The translations under genes and the position numbers were made by a program. Shown here piece after piece: positions 22,680 through 33,290 of a stretch of 64,000 nucleotides of DNA. The notes under the pieces are model-generated. The model worked only from the letters and a program-made list of their open reading frames with translations. It had not been told where the DNA came from and searched no databases. Position 1 is the first letter of the stretch. Every line of letters starts with the position of its first letter. The DNA is from Cryptomeria japonica. Taxonomy: Eukaryota; Streptophyta; Pinopsida; Cupressales; Cupressaceae. The stretch spans positions 880,744,220-880,808,219 of the forward strand of contig NC_081409.1 in the NCBI RefSeq assembly GCF_030272615.1. The letters are read 5' to 3'.

Positions 22680-24880
22680 CAAACCAATGTCACACTTTAA
22701 CAAAGGAAAAGGTTAACACAACAATAATGATTCAATTTTGTTGTGATAAAAGTGTCATTTTTATTTTGAATTTGAAGATAATGTAAACTGATGAAATGTA
22801 TAAAATTTGGTGATGTTTAAGTTTACTATTTTTTGAATTTTTTTTGTCAACAATTTATATGTTTTCTTAGCTTTAAAGTCCATTTTATTGCTGAAAAACG
22901 CTGAAAAATAGGGGGTTTTAGTTCCCACCACAAAAGAAAATGAAAATCAAATTATTATTTTTTCTAATTTTAATAGCCGTTATAGATGACATATATATAC
23001 AGTGTATAAAAAAAAAGAAAACAATTTTTGATGTATATTTTCTTTGTTATAGTATTTGGAAGTTGAATATACGAGAATTTGATAGTTTTTGTCTCCCACC
23101 ATAATTTGTCTATTCAATTTATGATAATCAAAAAATGAAAAATAACCTTTTGAAGAAGACTCTCTCCTCTAGTGAACCATATTTTTTTCAATTATCTTTG
23201 AAGTTATTCAATATTTTTTTTGTTTTTTCAAACCAGTCTCTTATCAAACAAAAGAATACCTACTTGTAGTATTTTTAATTTTTTTTATATATTAAATATA
23301 ATCAAAACATTATAAAATCTATATGAGTAAAATCGAGAAGTCGATTTGTATAAAAGGGTATTTTTATTTTTTTTAATAAATTTAATTTACCTATTGAATT
23401 TTTTTGTCGAAGTCAAAAGTTTCAAAAAATCAACATTTTTGTTGATGTGGCTGCCACTTGGCATTCCGCATAGATAGTTCCGACTGGAAATGTTTTGGCT
23501 AGAAGTGTTCCGACTGGAACACTTCTAGCCGAAACTATGGAGGCCAACATGATCGGTCGTACAAGCGACTTGTCACTTCAACCTCATATAAAATAATTTT
23601 TTTTTTCCAATAAAAATATCAATTTCAATCAAGTGTGAAAATAAGAAAAGTGATTTTTGAATAAAATCATTTTTTTTTTGAAATAAAGTGCCATTTTGAA
23701 TCGAGGAGAAAGATTATAAAGGGGTGATTATTTCTAATTTTATAAAGGAGCGAAGATTTTGACACTTTTTTCAAAGGTGTCTACCCTTTCCAAGTATGTT
23801 ATTTTAAATTATTTTTTCAATCATGCTTAATTTACAATATTTTTCATTAATTACACTTCAATCATTTATTTTCAATTATGTTATTTTAAATTATTTACAG
23901 ATATTTGAAGGTTTTTTGAAAACTATTTATATTTTTTAGATTTAATTAAACTTTATTTTATTAATCATTAATTGTGGATTCGATCATGTATTTTCAAGTA
24001 TATTATATTACACTTTATTTTTTCAATTTTTGATATTAAACATTAATTGTGGATTCAATCATGTGTATCTTATCTTGAATCTTTTATTTATGGGTACATG
24101 GATTCCATATGTTTTTATTTATATATGTATGCATTTATCCATTTTTATTTACGCATATAGATTCATTTATACGTGTTCATATATATGCGTAGATTTATTC
24201 TTATTTGCATACTTAAAATAACTAAATAGTGAATTTGTTAATATATATATATTAAACACTAATGAAATTGAGTGTATTCAACACTATTTATTACTTAATT
24301 ATTATTTTTTTTTTAAACTAATACTTGACTCAAATTCTCTATTTATTAGCTACTCTAGATTTCAAGAAATTAATGTTATTAAATCACGTTCATATGTACA
24401 CATTGCATAGTCAAATTTAGAATCCAACTAGACTTAATTTCTTACTCTTTATCTTATGTTTGGTAGAAACTAGATCCTATTTCTTGAACATTATTTTTTT
24501 ATTTTCTAAAATTTTAAAAGTGGAGTTCAAGTGAAATGAGCTAAATGGATAAAAAATTACACATGTTTCATTTATTCAATGTATAAAGTTTAAGAATGCA
24601 AAATTAAATTTACATTTTATTAATTATATTTTGTTTGTTAAGAACAAGGAAAAGTAACTATATAACTTTTTAAATTTCATAGTTTACAAATGAAGTCTAT
24701 ATTTATATATTCAACTCTAACATTTTTCTAATAAGTATATATATGTATATAGATAACTTCTAGAATTTAAAATAACTTGAAAGGTGCGCACAAATATGTT
24801 TTTTTCTTATATATGGTACATTTGCATGTTTTTGTTTTTAGGTTCAAAGCAAAAAATTTTGAAGATCTGAATATTTTTTG
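22680..24880. other. AT-rich spacer upstream of transposase-like gene
   Basis: No gene is seen. It includes homopolymer T-runs, a compact GC-richer hairpin at 23493-23534, and short (TA)n tracts near 24240. The last few hundred bases may hold the promoter of the frame at 24883. Confidence 0.4.
23493..23534. repeat. 19-bp inverted repeat with 4-base loop
   Basis: The left arm ttttggctagaagtgttcc (23493-23511) pairs with the right arm ggaacacttctagccgaaa (23516-23534) around the loop gact. There is one mismatched position in the arms (T opposite G, a wobble in RNA). A second, partial gttccgactgg motif lies 30 bases upstream. Function is unknown. Confidence 0.75.
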
Positions 24881-26547
24881 CAATGGGGAATAAGAGGACT
24901 AGATCAAGGTTGTATGATCATAAAAGGGATGATAAGATGAAAGGTCATACAAAACATAGTCAACAACAATCCGTTGATGTTCAAGATCAACATGATGATG
25001 TTCAAGAAACATCTACTCAAGTACGAGATGGATTTTTTTTTTTTGGTATGGAAAATTTGATGGAAATTCCATCTAAAGATATGATACCTGAAAGAACATT
25101 AAAATTGCATTGTAAGAAATTATGGTATGATTATTTTAATAATAAGTCTATTATTGGAAGAGTACAATTATTTGCTAAGTTATTTAGGAAAAGGGAAATG
25201 AAACCTATTTTGGAGTTGTTGGGTGTTGATAATAAGGAAATTTCTCCTAATACATTAGTAAAAGAAACTATAATTGAAAATTTACAAGAAGCATTGAATT
25301 GTATTGACAACACAAGTTGAGGTGTTGATTTAAGTGTTGCACGTAGAGAATTGATGACTATGATTACTAGTAAGAAATTGACTCATAGAAATCAAGTTAA
25401 TGAAATTTCTCAATTAATGCATGTATCCAGAAGAACTATTCAAAGATACATTAGGAAGACAAATATTTTGGATGAAAACATTAAAAATAATTGGGTAAAT
25501 ATCTGTAGGGTTCCTAGAAAAGACATAATTTCTACAGATGTAAAAAGATAGGTCATTGATTATTGGACCAACCAATCTCATGTTTCTTCCAATAGAAGGG
25601 ACACTATATAGGTGATAGATGAAGATGGTAAACAGATTACACATCCAAAACATTTCTTAGATACAACAAAAAGTAAAATGTTTGAATCATTCTAGAAAGA
25701 ATTTTTAGATGTAAAGATTTGCCAAAGGATGTTTGAGAGATTGTATCCTTTCTTTGTATGCATAAATAAGGTACTTGAAACTTTTTGTTGTCGAAATCAT
25801 GTTGAATTTAATCTACACTTGCAATCATATAAGAAGTTCATGGCAACAATTAATCCAAATATAGTCATTCCTACAAGTACAATACAATTTGTGAAGTCTA
25901 TTTTATGTGATAAATTAGAAGATTCAGATGAGTTCAAAATACAATGTATAAAAGGTGAATGCAATGATTGTGGAGTTTTTAGTAAGTTTGTGTTGCAAAT
26001 TAAGAATATTGATATTCATGCACTAGTTATATGGAAGAGATTTGAATACGAGACATACTAAAGTAAGTCGGGAACTGAATCCAAAAAGAATATGTTGAAA
26101 GAGAGTGAATTGCCCTACATTTAGTTTATAGATAAATTTTGTAATATGATATATTCACATATCCAACATTGTCATGGTGCAAGATGGTAGGCTAAATAGT
26201 TTCGTGATTCAAAGAATTTTTTTCCACCATGTTGTATTCTTTCAATTGTAGATTTCTCTGAGAACTATACATTCAGTCCTCACACATAAATTCAAAGGCA
26301 ATATTATCATTCTGGTCAAGTTTCAATATTTGTACAAGTTTGCTATAGACATGCAAAATTTTAGGTGGATGGTATAGAGAGTACTGAAAATGAATGCATT
26401 ATCATCAAGGAGGTTCATTTCTATATCAGTGATGATATGTGTCATAATAGGAGCTATGTAGCACATTGTTTTGGAATATTTTTGAAGATATTAAAGACTG
26501 TGGGATAGAATGTACACAACATTTGATTTGGTCGGATGGATGTGTCG

Positions 26548-26656
26548 GTAACTACATTAGATTTAAAATTGATTATAAGTTGATTTTTTTCTTATATATG
26601 ATTTGATTGTATATAACAGGTCAAAGTTTTAAATATATATATGTTATTCATGTCAG
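26548..26656 (+). other. Inferred intron 1 (GT-AG, 109 bp)
   Basis: The donor is gtcg|gtaact and the acceptor catgtcag|ggtaat. Removing it joins the SDGC segment to the FKSAKSFKWL segment, apart from a one-base deletion beside the junction. This is what a decayed spliced gene should look like. Confidence 0.55.
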
Positions 26657-26818
26657 GGTAATTTAAGTCTGCAAAATCTTTTAAGTGGTTATCCCTACAA
26701 CATGCTCAATGTAGCATAAAGTTTTTGTGGAACTTCTTTGAGAGTGGACATGAAAAAGGAGATAATGATGGAGCAGGAGCATGTGTGACGCGTGCACTTT
26801 GGCAACATGAAATTGCAA

Positions 26819-26909
26819 GTAAATTCTCTTCATATTTGTGTACACTTTTAATTCTCTTCATATATATATATATATATATATATATCTATGTGTGTGTGTG
26901 TACATGGGT

Positions 26910-26966
<57 letters not shown>

Positions 26967-26989
26967 ATGGGTTGTCCAATTTTCTAAAG
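26819..26989 (+). other. Inferred intron 2 with microsatellites
   Basis: The donor is attgcaa|gtaaat and the acceptor ttctaaag|tgagag. It is nearly filled by (TA)n and (GT)n tracts (26860-26964). The next exon (26990-27108) carries CKNHFVGHDTTYNKHYFWEV in one frame after a frameshift. Confidence 0.5.
26860..26964. repeat. Compound (TA)n/(GT)n microsatellite
   Basis: (TA)n at 26860-26884, (GT)n, (TA)n, then a pure (GT)n run at about 26921-26964. It gives a spurious His/Thr-repeat frame on the minus strand. Confidence 0.9.
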
Positions 26990-27165
26990 TGAGAGCTTCT
27001 GTACAAGTAACACCATACATAATTCTAATGATATTATTGAATGATGCAAAAATCATTTTGTTGGTCATGATACAACTTACAACAAGCATTATTTTTGGGA
27101 AGTTAAACGTATATATATATAAATATTCTTAAACATTCAAGTGTTCTTGAATTATTTTTAAAATT

Positions 27166-27169
<4 letters not shown>

Positions 27170-27196
<27 letters not shown>
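27170..27196. repeat. (TA)n microsatellite
   Basis: A simple TA run within the inferred third intron of the 24883-28389 gene. Confidence 0.9.
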
Positions 27197-27201
<5 letters not shown>

Positions 27202-27670
27202 AGCATATGTGTGAAATGAACTAAAATGGACTAAATAATTTGTATTATGAGATATTGATTGATCAAATCTTTATAATTGTCAATCAATTAATGGTACTAG
27301 AAGTTTTCATCATCATGACTATGAGATTTAGCAAGCCTCATGTTATTCTTGCAAGAGCAAAAATCATGCTTTTGTGTTGATTGGATTGCGAACAACACAG
27401 TTACTCATTGTTAGAATATTGCTAATGGATATGTTTTGCAATGGGAAATGAAAATTTTTTACACAATGCCTCCTTACAAAGATAGTGAGATTATTGATAT
27501 TCATGATCCTCTATATTCAGCTGATTATGAACGTGTTTCTAATTTAGTTGTTACATGTGTGTGCATGCATATATTGTAAATTATATATGTACACGTACAG
27601 ATTTTTAAATTATTATTTAATTTAATATTTTTCAAAATTAATTTTAAAATGTATAATGAACTAATATTAC

Positions 27671-27977
27671 TTCAAATATATCCAAAGGGTTGACCTTAAC
27701 TGGTTAAAACAATGGGTTCTCATTGTGGAGACCCAAGTTCAATTCCCAATATGGACATCTGAAGTGGAATTCTAAGTTGTGACTCTTGGCCTTCCATAGG
27801 ATGGGGAAGGTCTTGGGGTCAATCTAATCAAACATAATAATAATAATAATAATTCAAAGATATGTAATTGGGATGGGGCCCCTTACTGTGTCTCAACTAG
27901 TTTGTAGCTCCAGTCAAAAGCTATTCAGGCTTCGGCCAATTACCGATCAAAAAAAAAAAAAATTGTTTCAAATATAT
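27671..27977 (+). mobile_element. tRNA-derived SINE with 11-bp TSD
   Basis: The body (27682-27966) starts ccaaagggttgacc, carries an A-box-like ttaactggttaaaac, and has a B-box-like agttcaattccc about 45 bases later. It ends in cggccaattaccgatc plus an A-rich tail (27950-27964). Perfect direct repeats TTCAAATATAT at 27671-27681 and 27967-27977 flank it. Head, ~285-bp length, A-tail and TSD define a pol III SINE mobilised by a LINE. It lies in the last intron of the transposase-like gene, in the same orientation. Confidence 0.92.
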
Positions 27978-28389
27978 ATACATGTGGTCTATTTTCATAG
28001 GTGATATTTTTGCAGTGATTGTTGATCCTGACAATACTCAAAGTGTAGATTATTATCTACTGAGATGCACACAACCAAAATGCAAGTTATTGGAATTAGT
28101 CAATTATGATGATGTACAACAATATCCGAGTAGTTTAGTTGTTGTTGAAGGAACCTATAATCAACAAATAAAGATAGATACAAATGGTGTAATATTCATT
28201 GATTATATGCCTGGCCAAAAATTTCTACGCTACAGTCACTTAGTAATAGCGACAAGATTGCAATTGGACACATTGCTAAAAAGAGGACGTGGCAACCAAA
28301 AGTGGAGGTTTCCTATTGAAGATCATGAAATTTTTTTAGAGATTAATAAAGATAGGGAGGATCTAGATTATATGTACCAAGAGCTTTAA

Positions 28390-28650
28390 GTTCACTTGTC
28401 ATGTTTGAATAAGTAAATTATACTAGATAGGTCTTATTTTGATAAACTCATATATATTTAGATATTTGGACATGTTTACATTCGGATAACTTGTGGAAAT
28501 TTAGTTTTGCTGATGCATCTATTTTACATTTTATACAATGATTTTACATGTTTTATTCTTAAATTAAATATTTTGTGTCTATGCATTTAACATGTATGTA
28601 TTGATTTTAATATTTAATTTTATTTATGTGTATGGATTCATTTCATTACA
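28390..28650. other. AT-rich spacer after transposase-like gene
   Basis: Probably the 3' flank or 3' UTR of the gene ending at 28389. No separate feature is seen. Confidence 0.4.
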
Positions 28651-28921
28651 TGTTGTCTTAAGGGGTCATTTAAACACATGTGTGGATTCATTTATATTTG
28701 TACACATGCATGGATTCATTTTATTCATCTATGTATCCATTTAATTTATATTTACACATGTATAATTTCATTTAATTATGTTGTATATATAGTTACACAT
28801 GTATATATATAGTTACACAGGTAGCTTGCATTTTCAATGTGTGAATCACCTATTAAATCATCTTTAAATGTATGTATACATGTATCCATTCATTTATAGA
28901 TATGAATGATCCAAGAGATCA

Positions 28922-28957
<36 letters not shown>

Positions 28958-29650
28958 CTTAAGGGGTCTTATGGGGATATTTGTGTCATGGATTCATTTA
29001 TATTTTTACACATGCATGGATTCATTTATTCATCTATCTATTTATTTAATTTATATTTACACATGTATGGTTTCATTTAATTATGTTGTATGGATTCATT
29101 TAATTATGTTGTCCTAAGGTGTTTTAAGTGGTCTTAAGGGGATTTAAGGGGATATTTGCGTGATGGATATAAGTTCATTAAATTTAAATATATAGATATA
29201 AGTTCTTTAAATTTTTTAAATAAGTTCATTAAACATACATAAACACTTAACTAAAATGAACAACTAAATTAAATTTCAATCTAATTATGTTGTCCTAACG
29301 TGTTTTGAGTGGTCTTAAGGGGATTTAAGGGGATATTTGCGTCATAGATTCTTTTATATTTTTACACATGCATGGATTCATTTTATTCATATACATATTC
29401 ATTTAATTTATATTTACACATATATGGTTTTATTTAATTATGTTGTTTGGATTCATCTAATTATATTGTCCTAAGGTGTTTTAAGTGGTCTTAAGGGGAT
29501 TTAAGGGGATATTTCCGTCATGGATAAGTTCATAAAATTTAAATATATAGATATAAGTTCATAAAAAAAATTAAGTTCATTCATTAAACATACATAAACA
29601 CTTAACTAAAATGAACAACTAAATTAAATTTTAATGAGTAAATTTGTTTA
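28650..29650 (+). repeat. Degenerate tandem repeat with CTTAAGGGG word
   Basis: About five related blocks start near 28663, 28955, 29109, 29288 and 29466, each at attatgttgtcctaag or gttgtcttaagggg. The last three are spaced ~178 bases apart. They share ggtcttaaggggatttaagg, acacatgcatggattcattt and aatttatatttacacat words. A (TA)n tract lies at 28924-28952. This is a small satellite-like array. Confidence 0.7.
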
Positions 29651-29697
29651 ACAATGAACAACTAAAATATACATAAACACTTAACTTTCAAAAATGT

Positions 29698-29698
29698 A

Positions 29699-29721
<23 letters not shown>
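29698..29721. repeat. (AT)n tract, left target of Tat insertion
   Basis: An (AT)n run directly abuts the 5' LTR. A matching (AT)n run starts at 47622 after the 3' LTR. The element therefore appears to have landed inside a microsatellite, and the TSD is ATATA or an equivalent. Confidence 0.75.
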
Positions 29722-29729
<8 letters not shown>

Positions 29730-31199
29730 TCTAAAAATGGTCAATGCTTGCAGAGTCATACTTTAACATTTGCGCATTGCCTTATTTTAGGGTTCTTGTG
29801 TCACATTAACATTTCTTCTATGTTGCGCACTTGGCCTTTATCATTTGCGAGCATCGAGTCCTTCTTTTACATTCCTCATTTTTCTCGCTTTCGAATTAGG
29901 TCTTGTCGATAACAATTTTCAGTCATGACTTTGGTAGATCCTTGTCCTTGTCAATCTCGTCATTTTGCGATCGATTTGTCATCGATCCTTCTCCTTGTCA
30001 ATCTTGTTATTTTGTGATCGATTCGTCATCGATCCTTGTCCTTGTCAATTTTGTCATTTTATGATCGATTCATCATTGATCCTTGTCCTTGTCAATTTTG
30101 TCATTTTGTGATCGATTCGTCATTGATCCTTGTCCTTGTCAATCTTGTCATTTTGCGATCGATTTGTCATCGATCCTTGTCCTTTTCAATCATGTCAATT
30201 TGGATCAATTAGTCATTGTTCCTCATCAACTGGCGCCTATCAATTTGATCTCCTTATCAGTCTTGGTCAACTTGTCGTTGATTTTTGTCAACCAGTCTCA
30301 ATCATTTATCAACATTGGTCCTTTGTCAATCAAAATCATGATCAAACCTACATTAATTTCTTGTTTTATTGACCTAATTCCTTGTCCTCTTATTTCTAGG
30401 GTTTTATGATTTGTTCATTTAATCCTTTTCTTCTTCTTGGTGGGTTAAATAAATCTATTTATTTAGTCCTAGGTCTCTTTCATGAATTAATTAATGGATG
30501 AAAACCTATTAATTAATTCACCTAATTTTTATTTCATCTTTTTCCTCAATTTTCCAATTTGCTAATTTCTGCTAATTCCTAATTTCTATTTCTCCTATTT
30601 TCTTCAATTTTTCTACTATTTCCTCTAAATTCATTCCCTCATTTTCTCGTATGTTTATGCTTCCATTTGTTGCAATCATGGAGGCTATTTTCTCTCTTCC
30701 CTTTTGTCATGGGAATGACATTTTAATCTTGTCATAATTTGTCATAATTTTGTCAATCAATCAATCATGCATGTCAATCTTGTCATAATTTGTGCATAAT
30801 TTGTCATTCTTGATTTGAATTTCCTTTCAAATCTCTTCATGCTAATCTTGTCCTCTCTCCAATTTATCTATAAATTGGATGATTTTCTTCAATCAAAAGG
30901 GATCAATCAACCACGCTTCTAGTATCCTTATGCTATAATTTTCATCTTGTCAATCTTGCTTGCTTTCATACTTGCATTTTGCACTTGTAGGTGAGATCCA
31001 CATAAATCTGCTATTTGAAGGAGAAAGAAGGATGATGGAGGTCAATTGAAAGGGACATTGGTGATGGATTTTAATTTATTTTGAATGTCTTGTTTTCAAT
31101 TCTTCTATTGATTGTAATTAGGATTTATTTCATTGCAATGTGGCTTTGTGGTTAGCTAATTGATATTTGCTTTGATGTTAATCAAATTCCTAATTTACA
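29722..31199 (+). repeat. 5' LTR of Tat element
   Basis: About 1478 bp, matching 46190-47621 end to end: start agacatctaaaaatggtc, end attcctaatttaca. The expected TG start reads TA here, which looks like a G-to-A change at the junction with the (AT)n tract. It contains the 47-bp tandem repeats at 29936-30190. Confidence 0.9.
29936..30190 (+). repeat. 47-bp tandem repeats in 5' LTR
   Basis: About five copies of a 47-bp unit containing gatccttgtccttgtcaat, then ttttg(c/t)gatcgatt(t/c)(g/a)tcat. The same array occurs in the 3' LTR at about 46403-46615. The array creates spurious Leu/Ser-rich ORFs. Confidence 0.88.
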
Positions 31200-31203
31200 T
31201 TTT

Positions 31204-31222
31204 TGGTGAACCCGATGTGAAC
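31204..31222 (+). promoter_or_regulatory. Primer binding site of Tat element
   Basis: TGGTGAACCCGATGTGAAC lies four bases after the LTR end. The TGG start fits pairing to a tRNA CCA end. It is not the common Met site, and I do not assign the tRNA. Confidence 0.65.
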
Positions 31223-31309
31223 TAACCCCTTAACCATGTTTTGAGTGCTTTTGAGCTGACTTGCAGGTGAAAGACTCAAGAAATAGGGTGAGTCAGAGCT
31301 TTCTGGACA

Positions 31310-31492
31310 CTTTTGTGCCTATGTTGAGGCATTCTGCGCCTGTGTCAAGGCATTCTGCACCTGTGTTGATGAGATTTGTGCCTATGTGGATGAGATTTGT
31401 GCCTGTGTTGATGCATTTTGTGCCTATGTTGATACATTCTATGCCTGTGTTGATGCATTTTGTGCCTGTGTTGAGACATTTTGCGCCTATGT
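31310..31492 (+). repeat. 24-bp minisatellite next to the PBS
   Basis: Roughly eight tandem 24-bp units of the type tgcctatgttgaggcattctg / tgcctgtgttgatgcatttt. Because 24 is a multiple of 3, it keeps an 8-residue periodic frame open (31261-31494). I regard that frame as non-coding leader. Confidence 0.85.
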
Positions 31493-31499
31493 AAGGCCA

Positions 31500-33290
31500 G
31501 AAACAGAGGTAAAATCGGTGTTTTTACTTGCAAATTAGTTTGTTTTCATTCTATTACTTGCATTCTATTTTTTTTTTGGTACTGATTCTCTGTGCAGTAT
31601 CTTGGCATTACATGTGACGAAGACTAAAAATACAACTACTAACAAATCTTATGTAGGATGTGGTCAAAGATTCTCACTAAAACATCTTGCTTGCAATTTT
31701 TAAAGTAGTTGCACATTTCATTTCTTAAAGGTTAATGAACACCATGCATGCTTTGTTTGTTTTTAAATTGTTTGCATGTTTTAACCCTTAGAATTGGGCC
31801 TGCCTCCTAATCTGCCTGGCACTTCGCACAAGCATTGGTGAGAGGGAACGACCCAAAGTGGTGACAAGCTAAAGCCAAGCTCTTGTGAACCACTCTAAAT
31901 AACTGTGGATGCAACGAAAGTTGTAGACAATGGGTGCTGGAATGGTATTGCGATGATTTATTCGTCAGATCAATACCCACCCGAACGGATGCCCTTACTA
32001 GAACCTCTTGTTTTTTAGATGCCAAAATCCTTCTATCTGTTGGCTCAAGCATTGTGATACGTACATGCCAAAGACACCTCTCATGTACTCCTTAGTTAGA
32101 GATAGCAAGTTCTTGGGAAGTGATGCCACTTGAACTCGAAGCTTGGTATGCCCGAGAAGTGAGTGCACTGTAAGGGGGAGCTAGTGCTACCAAGTGTCTA
32201 GCTATCCGGCTGAGTGATGTATTTTATGGTTAGAGGATTCAATAGATATTGCCCTTTCCAGCCATAGGATTTGTTGTGAATGTTCTTGATTGTCTTGTGT
32301 CAAAGTCAAACAAACATTTTGTCTTCCGTGATTGTCAAAAGTTAAATAAAAAACAAACTTTCAAAAGTGCTCATAATCTACTTGGGTTTTCAAAATCAAC
32401 AACCTTCAATTCAAAACAAAATCCAAACAAGAGTCCAAATTTCTCCAAGTATTCATCCAACATTTTAACATGGCTTGTCAAAACATTGAATATCTTTGTT
32501 TCAAAATTCATGTCACTTTAGGCTAGGTTTTGCATAGTCCAACTTAGGTCCTAGGGCATATTGTCATCTCCCTTCACTTTAGTCCTTTTCATTGCAAGCA
32601 TTCTCATTTTGCACTTAGGTTCAAAATCACTTCCCTAAGTTTGCATTTCATTGTCATATCCAAGCTAGATTTCCATTTAGGTGACATTCGTGCATTATCC
32701 TTGTCATGCTAAAATTAGGTCTTGCCTAGGTTGCATTTTGCATATTCCAAGTCATTGGTCTTCGCATATCCTTATCATTATATTGTCATCTTGTCTTGGC
32801 TTCATCTTGTCATATCATATCCTTAGATCATTTTCATGTCATCCTAAGTCATTTTCATAATCATTTCCTTCTTGCATTTAGTCTCAAAAAATTGGTTTGT
32901 CAAACTTTAAAAAAATCAAAACTTTGGATGATACCCTAAGTTGTTGTTAGGGAGTCTTGACCTTGTCTAAAATTTGTCCTTTCATTAATATCATTTTTGT
33001 CAAACCTAGCTTAGTATCCAAGCATATAGGTGAGACATTGTCAATTTGTCCTATTGTCATTTGGTCCTTTGTCCTTTAAGGTCTTGGCTTCATTTCAACT
33101 TCCCAAGGTTGAGTCTTTAAGTTTGCATTCCAAAAAGTTTGTCCAAATCTTGAAAAATAACAAAAACATAGGTTGCATTCTTGCCATAGATTACATTTTC
33201 ATCTATTTAGGTTGCATTTAGTTGCATATCATACATCATCCTTTTAAAATAAATAAAAAAATCCCAAAAATATTGCATTTGCATAGTGAC
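31500..33290 (+). other. Untranslated leader of Tat element
   Basis: About 1.8 kb without a convincing ORF. The right half (32520-33280) is rich in ttgcattt and cattgtcat words, similar in style to 1-960. It ends at the gag ATG. Confidence 0.6.

Larger units (their letters stand above)
24883..28389 (+). pseudogene. Multi-exon transposase-like protein gene, decayed
   Basis: One frame runs from ATG 24883 to about 26540 with in-frame stops (TGA 25318, TAG 25549, 25609, 25695 and others). It has a basic N-terminus (KRTRSRLYDHKRD) and a helix-turn-helix-like HRNQVNEISQLMHVSRRTIQ at about 25384-25445. A Cys/His segment, CIKGECNDCGVF, is near 25950. The frame reaches IWSDGC-type residues near 26540. 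Inferred introns are 26548-26656, 26819-26989, 27109 to about 27300, and about 27550-28000. Exon 2 encodes WNFFESGHEKGDNDGAGA at 26729-26782. The last exon begins GDIFAVIVDPDN at 28001 and ends at 28389. From memory, the SDG...FF.x(2)GH.KG..DG.G pattern marks a widespread TE-associated eukaryotic family, plausibly with an RNase-H-like catalytic fold. I cannot name the family safely. It is broken in this copy. Confidence 0.6.

Noticed and set aside
26725-27132. 135-residue plus-strand frame spanning the transposase-like exon
   Set aside because: It runs through (TA)n/(GT)n tracts. Only the first ~30 residues belong to the real exon, and the rest is intronic.
27682-27760. Possible tRNA gene (A/B-box-like head)
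   Set aside because: The tRNA-like head is decayed, cannot form a clear cloverleaf, and continues into an A-tailed SINE body with TSD.
30083-30409. Leu/Ser-rich ORFs in the Tat LTRs (also 46371-46754)
   Set aside because: They come from the 47-bp tandem repeats of the LTR and change frame between copies.
31261-31533. Repetitive ORFs on both strands after the Tat PBS
   Set aside because: They are explained by the 24-bp minisatellite, which stays open in several frames because 24 is divisible by three.
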